From Apostichopus japonicus (Eukaryota > Echinodermata > Holothuroidea > Aspidochirotida > Stichopodidae), in the NCBI RefSeq assembly GCF_037975245.1, contig NC_092576.1, forward strand, positions 4,982,501-5,046,500: a stretch of DNA of 64,000 nucleotides, given 5' to 3'. Positions 40,865-64,000 of this stretch are shown one piece after another (position 1 is the stretch's first letter; the number at the start of each line of letters is the position of its first letter). The position numbers were made by a program, and so were the translations under genes. The notes under the pieces were generated by a model. That model did no database searches. It was given only the letters and a program-made list of their open reading frames with translations, and was not told the DNA's origin.

Positions 40865-43800
40865 TTATAATGAAATCTTTTGGTAATATACACAGTTCGG
40901 ATTCTCTCTGTATATCTGCTTGTTGTAGTTTTCATTGGGCTGTTCCATCTCCTGATACTCGGGAATGTCGTTAGGTGCTGTCGCATGATCGCTAAAATAA
41001 CCATGTGTTACGGCTTTGTGACATTCAGTTGTCATAACTTGAGCTGATGGACTCATTGGTTGCGGTTCATTGTTGATCGTGGTTACGTCTGTAGTCGAGC
41101 ATTGTGGGGTATTCCTGCGAATTAATAATAATATAATTATTCATATCACGTCTGATAAAGCTTGAGAAGATGATTTGCAGAGGCAACACGGTAATGAAAC
41201 AACGCCGTTTCTTCGTTATGTGTATCTAAGATGAAAATCAGAAAATATATTTTATACTGGGTGATTAATTAGTTAAAACTATATACACTACAATACACAT
41301 CATATACACTGGATGGTTAACTAGTTATCACTGCAATACACTATACCACACATCATAAACACTGGATGGTTAACTTAGTTATAACTGCAATACACCGTAA
41401 CAAACATCGTATGCGATGGATAGTTAATTAGTTATAACTGCAACACATTATGATACACATCACATACACCGGATGGTTATAACTAGTTATAACTGCAATA
41501 TACCATAACACACATCATAAACACTGGATGGTTAACTAGTTATAACTGCAATATACCATAACACACATCATAAACACTGGATGGTTAACTAGTTATAACT
41601 GCAATACACTATAACACACATCATTAACACTGGATGGTTAACTAGTTATAACTGCAATACACCGTAACCCGCATTATATGCACGGGATGGTTTATCAGTT
41701 ATAACTACAACACACTAAATACATATTGTATACACTGGATGGTTTATTAGTTAAAACTGCAATACACCACAACACACGTTATGTACACTAGTTGGTTAAT
41801 TAGTTACAACTGCTAACACACTGTAACAATGTCATGTACACACATATGATATAATGTAATTATGTTAACTTCTTTATTTATAAGATCAAATACTACCTGC
41901 TGATGAAAATCCCGCATGTAGACGCTAGCAATATTAAGAGGAAGCAAATGACGGCAACCAATGACCAAACCAACAAATCTGAATCCTTGGTCTCGGCATC
42001 ATCTTGCAAAGAATCATCTTCTGAAACTATGGAGGGATAGAATTATCACAAATCCATGTCTTAACTAAAGTTAATTCAATACTTTAAGAATAAAGTTGAA
42101 CGAGATGATCTTCTTCAATTTTCTGTTCCATGGAGCTTATGTCCGAATCAATGTGAAGGAAACCTTTTATACTGAGCTATTTGCACTTTGGCAAACCCAA
42201 CGTTGTTGTAAAAGCATACACTTAAGGACGATATAAATGTAACAGTCGCATGTTGACATACATAGACTTAATAGTTCATTACTTATTGGATGTTTTCTTA
42301 AAGAGTCCTTTTCTTACAACAATGAATAATGAACAACAACTAGAAGAGCTGATTGTTTCTACTGGTATCCTTGTCATTCAACATTTCCGTTTAATAAACT
42401 TGGGAAAGCATTACTTTATTGTCTGGAATTCCCTCCATAGCTTTCGTCAATGTTCATCATCTGCATCTCATGTTAGGGAAATGTTCATTAAACACAACAC
42501 TATAGATATTGATAATTGATTGATTGATCTACGTTGACTACTTACTAGTTTAACTTTAGTAATCATTGATGATGACCGGAATGGTTATCTTTACATCCAA
42601 GAGATTTTTTTTTAATTTTGCTAAAAGCAGGCCTTAGGTAAACTTACTATAACACTAAGAAAGCAGGAAGAGTTTTATTTTAAAGACAAAACTAATTCAT
42701 TAAGTAATTTTGGATTTAATTTTCGTAATGTTAATGTAGTGTACCTGATTCATCTGAGCTCTCAAAGAAGATAAATTTGATGGTCAGGTTCTGACTGACT
42801 AATTCTATCCCTTGAAACTGACATGAAATGTTGACGTGAGTTCCAGTTGGTAGTAGATGTAATGTAGATTCTGAGTCTGTGGTGTTTTTCCTCTCGTTTG
42901 GTTTGTATAGTACATTGTGTACTTTGGATACATCTACATCTTCACCATTCACAACCCACGTTAGGCTAGCAGGAGGTCTTGATCCAACCGCCATACATTT
43001 GATCCCCAGAGGCTTGCCCGCTATTACCACGTAGTCATATGTACTTTGCAGTTCACTAAATGTATGCTCGTCAAATGACAACGTAAGCTCTGGGATCACT
43101 GAGAAAGGAAATAATCTAAGATTTTTTGTAAGTTGTAATTAACAATTTTTGTTAATATTTTATCACTCTTCTTTCACATATGTCAAGAAAACGTTGAATG
43201 TAGCCATTTTACTGTCATGGTATTTGCTGTTCCTGTATGGTGTCATATTTTACATGTTAATGGAAAAAACAGAGTAATAAAGAAGTTCTCTCAAAATAGT
43301 GTGCTGAAAACTAGACAACCGTTGCCTTTTAAAGTAAAGTCAATGAATCTGCAGGAATGATTTTATAAAACCTTCAAAGAACATTCGTATTTTAGGAGCC
43401 ATCACCTTTGTTTCTAAACTGACTGCTCTTTGCTATTAAACAAAGTACAATCCATATTATCCTGAAATATTACATAGTTTCAGAATTATATTCCTTTTAA
43501 AAACATGTTTTTACACAGAGCTGCTCATTTGATCCATGTTGGACTTTTAAAGCCATTGTTATAATCTGTATACTCTTTCAAAATTTGTTTATTTGATTTT
43601 GTTCTCAATTGTTCGTTTACGAAACAAAACCTCACTTTCTTCAATTTTTGGTAAATGTCTTATTCTCTTTCTAAATCTTAACTTCTATGCTTCCTATTTT
43701 ACTTAGATAAAACTGTACAGATATTTCATTGTAATTTTGAATTTATGAGTGAAACTAACTTGGAATCATTACAACAAAAGCTACATGATACAAAATAGAG

Positions 43801-44537
43801 GATTATTGCTATGTGTTAGGTCATTGGTAGTAACTCGAACTGTAAATTCCTAATAAGTAACAGATATTGTAAGAACGGGACCCACAGCAACTCCCTCGTA
43901 AAAGAGACAGCATTATTGCAATACTAATACGCTCATGTTTGAGAAATTTACAATGTAGGAGCGTGGAGCATTTGATTCTAGGTATGTCCTACTTCTACTG
44001 AGATACAAATGTACATGTTTCAATACATTCTAACGACATAGATAAAATAATTTGGAGTTATTACAACAAAATGACATAATATGAAATACAGGATTATTTC
44101 TAATTTTTAGGTCCTTGACATTAACTAGGACTGTCAATTCCTCACACGACAGGAAGTTTTTTTATTTACTTACCTTCTGTTGTCACGTTGTAGCTCACAA
44201 CATGGGTATAATTACGGTAACATCTATACAATCCTTGATGATTGAATGTAACATCTAAGATTGATAATGAGTAGTTATTTGATAAGTGGAAACCCGACAA
44301 AAAATCAAACAACAATATATTTGAAACTATGACTTGATCGTCAAGAAACCATTTGTTTCCTCCTGTCGCAGAATCATTACATTCCAAGATCACAGAATCT
44401 CTTTCGACCAGTCTGACTGATATTGAATTATTAAATCCATGAAAACCGGCACAATTGAAGAAAATCAAGAAGATTATCAAACAATATATCTCCATATTGA
44501 AACAGACACCGCTCATAATTTTAACCACTTTACGCAT
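40865..44537 (-). CDS. Type a Ig receptor, unit 2
   Basis: Exons are 44537-44174 (leader and Ig1), 43098-42745 (Ig2), 42026-41897 (stalk and membrane) and 41114-40865 (tail). They total 1098 nt, 365 residues, with all junctions in frame. The tail is identical in sequence to that of unit 1, including YQEM and VYYQKI. Ig1 differs from unit 1 mainly between the core Trp and HLSNNYSL: VIVSNILLFDFLSG here, VIFANTFQVSSLSG in unit 1. Ig2 keeps both Cys and the Trp. The tail intron holds the ~53 bp minisatellite at about 41265-41850. Confidence 0.85.
41265..41850. repeat. ~53 bp minisatellite in the tail intron of type a, unit 2
   Basis: About eleven copies, with one unit more than in unit 1, and individual units swapped or homogenised between the arrays. 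Confidence 0.85.
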
Positions 44538-44589
44538 TGTTTGTTCTTGCTGTTGTATTCCTTTTCAGTTCGACGAAATAAAGCATATC

Positions 44590-44815
44590 ATTCACAAATT
44601 TTGAGTCTGTGGTATTTATCCTCTCCTTGTTTGGTATTGGATGCGCCTATTACAGCTTCGTCATTCACGTACCCACGTTAGGCTAGCAGGAGGCCTTAAT
44701 CCAATCGCCATACAGCTCGGCCGCTATTACAACGTACAGTCATAAGGACTTCGCGATTTACTAAATGTATGCTCTTCAAATGACAACGTTAGCTCTGGGA
44801 TCTCTGGAAAGGAAA
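44590..44815 (-). pseudogene. Truncated, frameshifted Ig domain 2 relic, unit 2
   Basis: The reverse strand holds pieces like SLTWV around a CACGTACCC insertion and a shortened segment. It is a more decayed copy of the relic at 21835-22075, in the same place upstream of the type a first exon. Confidence 0.6.
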
Positions 44816-45474
44816 ATAATCTAAGACATTTTTAACATAGTTCAATTTGTATTAATATTATATCAATATTCTTTCACTTATGTCAAGACAAACGTTGAAT
44901 GAATCCATTTTCCGCTAATGGTATTTACTGTTCCTGTGTGGTATCATATACATTACATGTTGAGGAAAACACTGAGGAAGATGTTCTCTCAAAATAGTAT
45001 CCTAATTTTGCCGACTTGACAACCAATTCCTCTGCATTAAGGTCATTAAAACTGCAAGGTATCATTTGATAAGAGTTACAAAGAATACGTATGACTGTTA
45101 ACGTTATCTCTTCTTCCTAGTAAGCTAACTGTTCGGTACAAGAACCCAAAGTACAACCCGCAATATCCTGCAATATAACATAGGTTTAGGATACTCCATT
45201 TGAAAAAAAAACACGTTTATATACAGACCTGCTCTATTTTATCCAAATTGGAGTATTAGCGCCTTGGTTATAATCATTTTATTCTTAAAACATTCTCCTA
45301 CTAAACATGACCTAACATTTTTTTTTTCTTTATTCCTTCTCTGAATCTTAACTTCTACAGCTTCTGTATTTCAGTAAAATCATCAACGTTTAATCCTTCA
45401 TATTCGACAAAATACGATGCTTAACTTTTAGATCCTTCACAGATATGAATATAAATTTCTAAGGTGTCAGGAGG

Positions 45475-45669
45475 TCAAATCTTGTCAAAATGTTTCCTTT
45501 CTACAGGAAGGCTGTATATAGTTACAACATGAGTATTGCTATCATAACTACTACCCACACCTATGCACATACCGTGCTGATATATTGAGAAGTCGCCTGG
45601 CAGTAAGCCGATACCTGTCAATGAAACAACAGTAAGCAATTTCCCGAATAACGGTAGATTATCAAACAC
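45475..45669 (-). pseudogene. Degenerate Ig domain 1 relic, unit 2
   Basis: Counterpart of 22748-22951, again with NTHVVTIYSLPVE and no proper Ig core. Confidence 0.4.
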
Positions 45670-50237
<4,568 letters not shown>

Positions 50238-50501
50238 CTACTTAGAGTGATGAAGTATACGGTCATGGCTTACTGAGTGCATATTCTTCTCATATATATT
50301 ATCTGCACCTATCTCCTGGTACTCATCCTCAGCATTTTCTTCAATAAAATAGCTTTCGCAGTTTTCTGTTTGTAGTTCACTTCCATCACTATCGAACATC
50401 TCATCTGGCCATTCTTGTTCGTCATTTGTCACACAACCGTCCATGTTGGAGATTTGTGGATTTTTCTTTAGTTTCCTTTCAATCGAATAGAAATAGCATT
50501 T

Positions 50502-50964
50502 AGGAGAGGAGAGGAGAGGAGAGGAGAGGAGAGGAGAGGAGAGGAGAGGAGAGGAGAGGAGAGGAGAGGAGAGGAGAGGAGAGGAGAGGAGAGGAGAGGA
50601 GAGGAGAGGAGAGGAGAGGAGAGGAGAGGAGAGGAGAGGAGAGGAGAGGAGAGGAGAGGAGAGGAGAGGAGAGGAGAGGAGAGGAGAGGAGAGGAGAGGA
50701 GAGGAGAGGAGAGGAGAGGAGAGGAGAGGAGAGGAGAGGAGAGGAGAGGAGAGGAGAGGAGAGGAGAGGAGAGGAGAGGAGAGGAGAGGAGAGGAGAGGA
50801 GAGGAGAGGAGAGGAGAGGAGAGGAGAGGAGAGGAGAGGAGAGGAGAGGAGAGGAGAGGAGAGGAGAGGAGAGGAGAGGAGAGGAGAGGAGAGGAGAGGA
50901 GAGGAGAGGAGAGGAGAGGAGAGGAGAGGAGAGGAGAGGAGAGGAGAGGAGAGGAGAGGAGAGG
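50502..50964. repeat. (AGGAG)n array, ~463 bp, type b tail intron, unit 2
   Basis: About 92 pure pentamers at the same site as 28081-29013, half the length and without its interruptions. Confidence 0.97.
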
Positions 50965-51633
50965 CTTGTAACCTGTTGATATTAGTATTTATTGGGAAAC
51001 GAATGACCGACGAACGACGACAGATTCAAACCAGCACACGTTTTTGAAACTGTCGATATTGATGAATATCTACTAATAATTAAACTATGATTGCCTACCT
51101 CCCGCAAAATAATCCACATACAAAAGTGGCCATTAACACGAAGAAACAGACGCTGGACGAAACCGATATCCACAACATCCAGTCTTCTGTCGTGTTATTA
51201 AACCAGTTACCTTCGGAAAGAAGGACATCAGCTGCGAGTACAAAACATTAAATGGAACGATCTGAAGTCAAATATTCTCAAGAGGACACAGTCACTTAAT
51301 AATCACTGTTTATGTAGAAAGTCCTCACCTCAAACATCCAATGCATAACATTTAAGATAAATATTGTTAAAATCATAACATCATTGAGAAAGTCCAAATT
51401 GGGGAAAATTGCATAATAAAATAATAAAAGAAATGGAATTATACTTGTTCTGGTATTTAAGCTGTTGTACTAAACTCTTCTGATGCAAGATGCATCTGAA
51501 GTCTATATCTGATATATCTTACCGTAGTTCAATATCAAGGTAAGTTACCAGGTTATCTACAGATATATAATATTTAGACTTTGTACTTAGGACTGGTTTG
51601 TGAGGCACATCTTCATAGACAGCATTTATAGTT

Positions 51634-51823
51634 CGAAGACAAACATATATAGAATATGTTCCCCTTCGAGGGGAATTGTGATGCACACCCGACGATGATC
51701 ACAGTCACAGTCCAGATGCAAGGGGACTGGGGTTGAGAGCGAATCAGTCGTTCGGTAGTTTGGATTTCGTGCACAGGTTCTTTCCTGGGCGACCTTTTCT
51801 TAAAAAGTAGTCCGAAGGCAAAC
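51634..51823. mobile_element. ~180 bp insertion present only in unit 2
   Basis: Unit 1 has one CGAAGACAAAC here (near 29668). Unit 2 has CGAAGACAAAC, ~168 extra bases, then CGAAGGCAAAC, so an 11 bp target-site-like duplication with one mismatch flanks the insert. It ends in TTTTCTTAAAAAG and is otherwise not AT-rich. It fits a short retroposed RNA or SINE, but I could not identify a parent RNA. Confidence 0.6.
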
Positions 51824-53907
51824 CTACATTCAATACTTATAAAATCAAAGTTTGAAAAGGAGATGGGTCAACTGGTTAACTGACTTGAAAGCTCTACTTA
51901 TTTAAAGTTTAAAGTTCTAACATGGCGTTTCAACATTTTCCGCATCAGGCTTTAATAGTAAGGGCTTGGTAAATCTTACATAAGATGACAAGGAAATTGC
52001 ATCAAAACTCTTCTACATTCTCCTCAGCCCAGCGGTAAAATTCAATAAAAAAAAATGTCACATTGCAAATTTTCCCTCCTACCTCTAAAAAAAGGTCATG
52101 GGTATGGGATGAACGTGTCCACTTACCCTCTTACTTAAATTCAAGTTTTTGAGTCAGTTGATAAACAATGCTTCCTTCCTTTCCAAAAAACAGAGATATA
52201 ATATAGACAAATTAGAGACTGCAGTAGATAAATTATAAATTGATCGTTGGATTACCTTGGAAATGTTGATCAAATATCCCACAAGGGACAAGGATGGTCA
52301 CGTTGGAGCTGATAAACTCCATTCCTCTAAATTGACACGAAACATTGACCTCATCTCCAGAAGGAAGGAGATGTAATGTGGATGTTGAGTCGGTAACGTT
52401 TGGCCTCTCTTTGTTTGGTATGTACATAACATCAAGTACATTGGGACTGTCTAGGCTTACATCTTCGTCATTAACGACCCACGTTAGGCTAGCCGGGGGT
52501 CTCGATCCAATCGCAAGACATGTTATCTCGATTGGCTCTCTCGGATCAATGACAATGATTTCCGGTGAGTGTCTCATCATACGGATAAACGTGTCATTGT
52601 CGAATGACAATGTAACCTCTGGGATAACTGAATAGTGAGAGATATATGCTACAAATTAAAATTGCACTGTAATGCTAATGTGCACAAAATTGATAAATAA
52701 ACTGAAACTGACAATCAATCAATACATCGGAAGTTTTCACTACAGATGCTTTACACATGTTTCACTTGTTACTGAATATTCATGTAACCTCTTGCCGTTA
52801 TTTTCTCGTCATGCCCATAAATGTATAATGATATATTAGAAATAGTAATCGTTTGATAAATAAATTGAGACTGAAAATAAGAAATATTTTTAGAAGTTTA
52901 GAACTCTTTCATTTTCACAGCAGATATATCAAACATGGTTGACTATATAGAAACCGAGTATTCATTTAAGTCACGTGTTGTAGTTACTTCATAGTCGTGC
53001 ACATTAATACGTAAATATCGTGTTACTTGATACCTTGGGGCATATCAATTCGGGAATATGTTTTGCTTACGTGATGCACATTCTATTAAAATTAGACAAC
53101 ACTATTATCATTGTTTGTTTCTTACAATCAACAATAAATAAATTGTTAATGCAATAGTAACATGTACGTGTCTTTTAGCATAAAAAAACTGTTCACGCTG
53201 TTTAGCAATAAATTATCAAAGATTGGTTCACTTCACATTCAAGACTTGATAAATATTAAAGTATTTCTCTTTGTCATGAAACCCTTCAGAGATGAGATTT
53301 AGGTAAGGATAAATATATATACACACATCAGGAAATGCTATATATGGTGGTTATTTTGAATAATTTCGAAAAATATAAATGTACATTTGCCGGATGACAG
53401 TTGTTTCGCTGAAACTTTGTTACTCCATATGAAGCTGTATACTTTGATAGCTGCCTAATCCGCAGATTGGAGTATCACCAGACGTTACATTGAATGGCAA
53501 CGCCATCTTAGCTGTTGCGCGTATAGGTCTACTCATATGCTCGCATTATATTAGACTTCCCTTAATCCACATGGGCCATCCTGTCTCCATCACTGAGTAT
53601 AACATCATCAAAGGAGCTCCAAAATGATATTTACTTAACGTTCTAAGAAAAAGCGCCGAAAAGATGAAATAACAATTCTACATATCAATAAAGTTATGAT
53701 CATGTTTTTTGAATAAGTCAATGTATATGATATATAGTTTATGTTAATACAGGGACCATGGCCTGCACTGACTTATGACTTACCTGCTACACTCAAATTG
53801 TAGGCCACATTTAGTGCATCCTCGCATGTGCAGGTAAACAATCCCTCGTGCTGGAACATAACTTCCTGTATAACTAGCGAGTAGTTTTCCGACAGAGAGA
53901 CACCTTC

Positions 53908-54205
53908 CAAGTGCGTAGGAGCCAGGGGGGCTGGGGGGCGCCAGCCCCCCAATGAAAAATATGGGGGGCGGAGGCGGAAGTATCGTTCCGCCCCCCCGCT
54001 CCACAAGTCAGAAAACCCCTTTTTCATTTCCAAATCAGAAAAAAATCTCATTTGAAGCACCAAATTGCATCTAAGGCCAGGTGAAAATGCAAAATTCTTT
54101 ACAAAATGGAGTGGGTGTTGAAGTGTGCTATATTGCACCAAATTGCATCTGAGGCCACCTGGAAATGCAAATCCCCTTAGACCCCTCCCCCAGGCCGGCC
54201 ATCAG
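53908..54205. mobile_element. 5'-intact, 3'-truncated copy of the hAT-type MITE inside an Ig exon
   Basis: Begins CAAGTGCGTAGGAGCC, like the terminus of 38174-38537, and runs to GGCCGGCCATCAG, where it is cut off and joins the exon at TTCTCAG. The other terminus and one target duplication are missing, so a deletion accompanied or followed the insertion. Confidence 0.82.
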
Positions 54206-55079
54206 CATTCTCAGATATATCACATTTTAAGATCACATGTGAACTAAGATGAACCACCTTGCGTGATACTTCAGTATTGGTTCTTACAATCTTAACTCTT
54301 AGGAAACCAGTAACGATAAATAAAACCAAGACTTTCAGATGTATCCTATCCATGATGCCAATTTTGAAACTCATTGAAACTCATTGCTAATCTCATGAGT
54401 TCCAGTTCATGACTACAATTCGTCATTACCTGTGAGACAAAATGAAATGGGATGCCGCGGTTAGTAGGCTATAGAAATGGAACAGATTAGTAACAAAGCA
54501 GTGAAAATAAAACTACTTGCTTTAAAAGTTGAATCTAACATAGTTGATGCAATTAGTTTAAGTGATCCGTAATAAATATAATAAATATTAGTAAATAATC
54601 AGATTTTTATTACTTCCTCTTTTCTCTCCAGTGATTAAAACGCCAGTGACATTTGAATACGGTTATTTAAGCAATTATTAACGGTTTGTTTATGAAGTAC
54701 CGGATAAGTAGCTGGATAATAATGTAAGGGACCATTTTTATTTATGTTTCACTGCAGTTTACAATATAAACAGAAAAAAAAACAAGTTTAACGAAACTAG
54801 AAGGAATCATATTGTGTTCGAATTAAAATTCATATATCATATTGGTCGAGATTGCTGTCTTCTCCTTATCGGTTTTAAACTCGATAATAAGGAATGTATC
54901 AACTGAAATAAATTATAGGTACTCGTTAAGCGTTCAGCTACCTAGTGTACACATAATATATACTTTTCCGCAAGGCAAAGGTCACATAATTTGGTTATGT
55001 TACTGTAGGAGCTAGCTTTTTTTTAATAATATTTCCATGTTATGTTAAAAGATATAAATTGGTCCTTGGACAAAATATA

Positions 55080-55765
55080 TTTGCTAAGGTAGGTTGTGTT
55101 TTTTTGTTTTTTTGTCAGTGAATAAAGTTTGGGTGTGTTTCGGTTGAATATTTTATGGCGTTCATTGTTGGGTGGGAAGTGTTTATCGACTATTTTGAGG
55201 AATTCTTTTCCGATATTAATGTTTACGTTCTTGCTAAAAAGGGGTTAAACATGGTAATTTTACGTTGGAGATTTTTCCGTTTTTTTTCCGGTATAGTTCC
55301 TTGGTGGTTTAGACGATAGGAGTAGAAGCTGTTATCGAACGCTTGTTGGTAGGCATGGCTGGCTTCATTAAACATATCTTGGTTTGATAACAGTTTGTTA
55401 AGACGATGTTTATAACGTCGTGGGTGCTTTGCAGACTTGAAGGAGGGTGATTAGAGTTGGCATGTACTAAGTATTATTCGGTGTCGTATAAGAGCCGTAC
55501 TCGTTCTTAATAAGATTGAGGGTGACTTAGAGGTAATAGAAAACTTTGAGGTTGGCTTCAATGGTGAATTTTAGTTTATACTTTCCAAATATTTGCACTA
55601 AAGATCCTTCTTTATTTGTTTTGTGACTCTTGGGTTCGTTAAATGCGGCGAGACGACCGTCTCTGTACAAACCGATGTTACCTTCACTATATTTTGGGGT
55701 GATCTGGTACATCAGGTATGTCCCAACTAGCTCACATACTTCGGCACTGTCGAAGCTACCCATGG
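55080..55765 (-). pseudogene. Penelope-like reverse transcriptase fossil, unit 2
   Basis: Minus-strand [14 protein letters not shown] and LYRDGRLAAF match the fossil in unit 1 with a few more changes, so it predates the cassette duplication. Confidence 0.6.
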
Positions 55766-56831
55766 TGACAGCTGTTGGTTGTTCGACTGTCTGTTATTGT
55801 ACTTGCAACAAATCGTTTTTTTTCCACATAAGTTAAGCCAAACTTTATAAAATATTCACCGGATGAGTTCCGTTCCCTCTGCTAAAGGTTAAAGTTGGCT
55901 ATACGTTCTCGAAAGATTGGTAAGTTAGTGGTAGATATACAATAGCACAAACCTGATACAACTTAAACGGAGATTCAAGAAACTGAATAAGCTGAATAAT
56001 TTATTTTTAAGTTTTATTTCTTGGCATCGATATTGAAATTTGACTTATACAACTCATTATTCGTGATAAATCTTTACACATGTTGTTCATTATTTTACTA
56101 TTAAACAAGTAATAAAACGATGATCTCTAAATTAGGCAGTCAAGTTTAGACAAAAAACAACATAGCAAGTCAATACTTATTTTTTATTTATTATTACTTT
56201 TATGATAGCTAGATTAAAGCTAAAGAATGCTGAGAGGAATGATGATTGAAACAAGAAACAAATGCTTTAGACTGAATCATAAATGGACGTCGATTAGACG
56301 TTGATGAAGGCAGATTGCAAATCGACAAACCATCACAATTAATCACACTGAACAACAGTTGTAGGTTGCTTGCTGTTAAAGTTGTTGGAAAACTAATCCA
56401 CGGGGACAACATTGAACTCCTAATGTTAACGCTGCAATGACTAAGCAATGACGTAAGGTTCATTCAGGATATATTTCCGTCGTTTATAAAATAGTGAAGG
56501 TGAAATATTTGTTGATGCAGTCGGGTCCTCTTAGATGAGTTATCTTGGAGAGCAAAATATCTTGATGTTTGAATTTTTGGAGAACAGAGATGAGAGGTGG
56601 AAGTACAAACTTGTCGAATCGGTATATAAGTCCCAAAAACTTGCTAACACCCGTAATCGCAATGCATGTTAGGAAATTGATGTTTCACATTTAACTTACT
56701 GTAAAATGTATCGTCTGAATATGGTTTCAACAAATCGTCTATGACATGAGACATTAGAATAGTAATCTAATTTCTGCAACAAAACTCCTATTCTTAACTT
56801 TACATACTGTATGTATTTCAAAATCTTCGGG
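55766..56831. other. Intergenic, 3' flank of the type c gene in unit 2; nothing recognised
   Basis: Counterpart of 33381-34433, with the same lack of genes. Confidence 0.5.
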
Positions 56832-62353
<5,522 letters not shown>

Positions 62354-62851
62354 GCCGCTTTTAATTTTGCCTCTTGACTTATTGATCGTTCTGTCTGTTG
62401 TATTCCTTACAAATTATTACGAAACTGAGAGAACATTAGTAACTTCCTTTTACGACCCTTTTATTCAGATCATAAATAAAACATTTTGTAATCGAAAGTA
62501 ACTGAAATTAAAATATGCTCATTTCCTGGCAACGATTAAACCCCCAATCGATGTCCTTCCCCTCCCCTTCCCCCTCATATTATGTGTATGTACCAGAAAT
62601 GTCTCGCACCATTGTATCTTCATACTTGAAGCAGGCAGTTATGTCATATTTACGATATCCCTCTGATATTTGCCATAGCCAAAAGGAGTTATTGTCATTG
62701 ACATCTGACCCAGAGTGGCAATGTATCACAAGTACAGAACATCAGACGGTAATATTCCATTCTCGACTCATGTATACGCCACGATGTTTGAAGGCCGTCA
62801 GCTTTAAGAGAAGCTGCCAAAACACGTTTTGTGCTCCCCCTGCCCCCCTTC

Positions 62852-62855
<4 letters not shown>

Positions 62856-62886
<31 letters not shown>

Positions 62887-62897
62887 ATATATATATA
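62856..62897. repeat. (TA)n: second empty site of the 17.3 kb element
   Basis: Short uninterrupted TA tract between the same flanks as at 40362-40433. Confidence 0.9.
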
Positions 62898-63337
62898 TTT
62901 TAGAAGTGTTTAGTTAGTATGCATTGTCCCGTTAGTGAAATGCTCTTCTGTAATATATACAGTTCGGGGTTTTCTTTCTTTTCAACTGCCTCTTGTAGCT
63001 TTAGTTAGCTCTTTATCTCTTTGAGGGTCATCTCTCTGATTTTTTGTCATGTTCTATGGTTTCACTTTCTTTTCCTCAATGCAACAAAGCACGTTGTCAG
63101 CTAATTAGTATTCAAAGGTATTTGATATATATATATAGAAGAAATATATGTTTACACCCGTTATCCGTATGCTTGGCAGAAAATGGAAGTTTTTTTTCAT
63201 GTTTATCTTAATGCAAACTGTATCGTGTGAAGATAGTTTCAACGTTTTGTCTATAACATAACAAATGTGAAAAATAATCAAACAACTACAACAAAAGTTC
63301 CTATTCTTGACTTTACATATGTTTTTAATAGTCTTGG

Positions 63338-63587
63338 TTATGATGAAATCTTTTGGTAATATACACAGTTCGGATTCTTTCTGTATATCTGCTTGTTGTA
63401 GTTTTCATTGGGCTGTTCCATCTCCTGATACTCGGGAATGTCGTTGGGTGCTGTCGCATGATCGCTAAAATAACCATGTGTTACGGCTTTTTGACATTCA
63501 GTTGTCATAACTTGAGCTGATGGACTCATTGGTTGCGGTTCATGGTTGATCGTGGTTACGTCTGTAGTCGAGCATTGTGGGGTATTC
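63338..63587 (-). CDS. Tail exon of the type a Ig receptor, unit 3 (gene continues off the window)
   Basis: The reverse strand gives the type a tail with YQEM and VYYQKI, ending SS instead of SL. The acceptor is intact before 63587. The rest of the gene would lie right of base 64000; only part of the ~53 bp intron minisatellite (63735-64000) is visible. This shows the array has at least a third unit. Confidence 0.85.
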
Positions 63588-63734
63588 CTGTGAATTAATA
63601 ATAATATAATTATTCATATCACGTCTGAAAAAGCTGGAGAAGATGATTTGCAGAGGCAACACGGTAATGAAACAACGCCGTTTCTTCGTTATGTGTATCT
63701 AAGATGCAAATCAGAAAATATATTTTATATTGGG

Positions 63735-64000
63735 TGATTAATTAGTTAAAACTATATACACTACAATACACATCATACACACTGGATGGTTAACTAGTTA
63801 TCACTGCAATACACTATACCACACATCATAAACACTGGATGGTTAACTTAGTTATAACTGCAATACACCGTAACAAACATCGTATGCGATGGATAGTTAA
63901 TTAGTTATACCTGCAACACATTATGATACACATCACATACACCGGATGGTTATAACTAGTTATAACTGCAATATACCATAACACACATCATAAACACTGG
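63735..64000. repeat. ~53 bp minisatellite, type a tail intron, unit 3 (cut by the window end)
   Basis: Same unit and phase as 18585-19110. Five copies are visible before the end. Confidence 0.85.

Larger units (their letters stand above)
50238..54374 (-). pseudogene. Type b Ig receptor, unit 2, with the Ig1 exon broken by a MITE
   Basis: Pieces are the first exon in two parts (54374-~54206 and ~53907-53784), Ig2 52627-52256, stalk and membrane 51231-51099, and tail 50475-50238. A MITE fragment (53908-54205) replaces about 70 bases of Ig1, including the core Trp region (WWFDG in unit 1), and brings stops. The second Cys region (FTCTCED), lost in unit 1, is intact here. The tail reads AEDEYQEI, keeping the acidic YxxI motif. 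Its acceptor is AAG where unit 1 has CAG. Ig2 is nearly identical to unit 1. Confidence 0.8.

Overview
The window is animal nuclear DNA: AT-rich, intron-dense, with very long (TA)n tracts, minisatellites and fossil transposons. The multi-exon genes and Ig-superfamily receptors suggest a marine invertebrate, possibly an echinoderm; that placement is inference. No RNA polymerase III gene, rRNA or CRISPR array was recognised. Only a degenerate tRNA-like stretch was seen.

The host backbone is a tandem array of a ~22.5 kb cassette. The end of unit 0 lies at 1-358. Unit 1 spans ~17743-40361, unit 2 ~40434-62856, and unit 3 starts at ~62898 and runs off the window. Each complete cassette carries three two-Ig-domain receptor genes on the minus strand. 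I call them types a, b and c: a = 18191-21776 and 40865-44537, b = 27817-31996 and 50238-54374, c = 34434-39857 and 56832-62353. All share one plan: a leader plus Ig domain 1 exon, an Ig domain 2 exon, a stalk/transmembrane exon and a cytoplasmic tail exon, with matching splice phases 1, 1 and 2. Type a and c tails end in ITIM-like motifs (VYYQKI, VYYKAI). The type b tail carries an acidic YxxI motif resembling a hemITAM (DEDEYQEI). This looks like a paired inhibitory/activating receptor family. Both type b copies are broken, by different lesions. Between genes a and b lie relics of another receptor gene, plus decayed repeats.

Between unit 0 and unit 1, a 17.3 kb DNA element (394-17702) is inserted inside a (TA)n tract. 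The same tract is uninterrupted in the next two units, which therefore act as natural empty sites. The element has imperfect ~26 bp terminal inverted repeats and clusters of GGAGACA/TGTCTCC motifs at both ends. It carries one large plus-strand gene of about ten coding exons (4593-13966, ~827 aa), which combines a Pro/Gln-rich N terminus, two zinc-finger-like motifs, a tyrosine recombinase domain with its R...R...HxxH...Y residues visible, and a Myb/SANT-like C terminus. I see no reverse transcriptase or DDE transposase in it. This large tyrosine-recombinase mobile element is the strongest candidate for an undescribed system here; the receptor array is the second.

Smaller mobile features include a ~365 bp hAT-type MITE with an 8 bp target duplication, a Penelope-like reverse transcriptase fossil, the 3' end of a LINE, and a ~180 bp insertion present only in unit 2.
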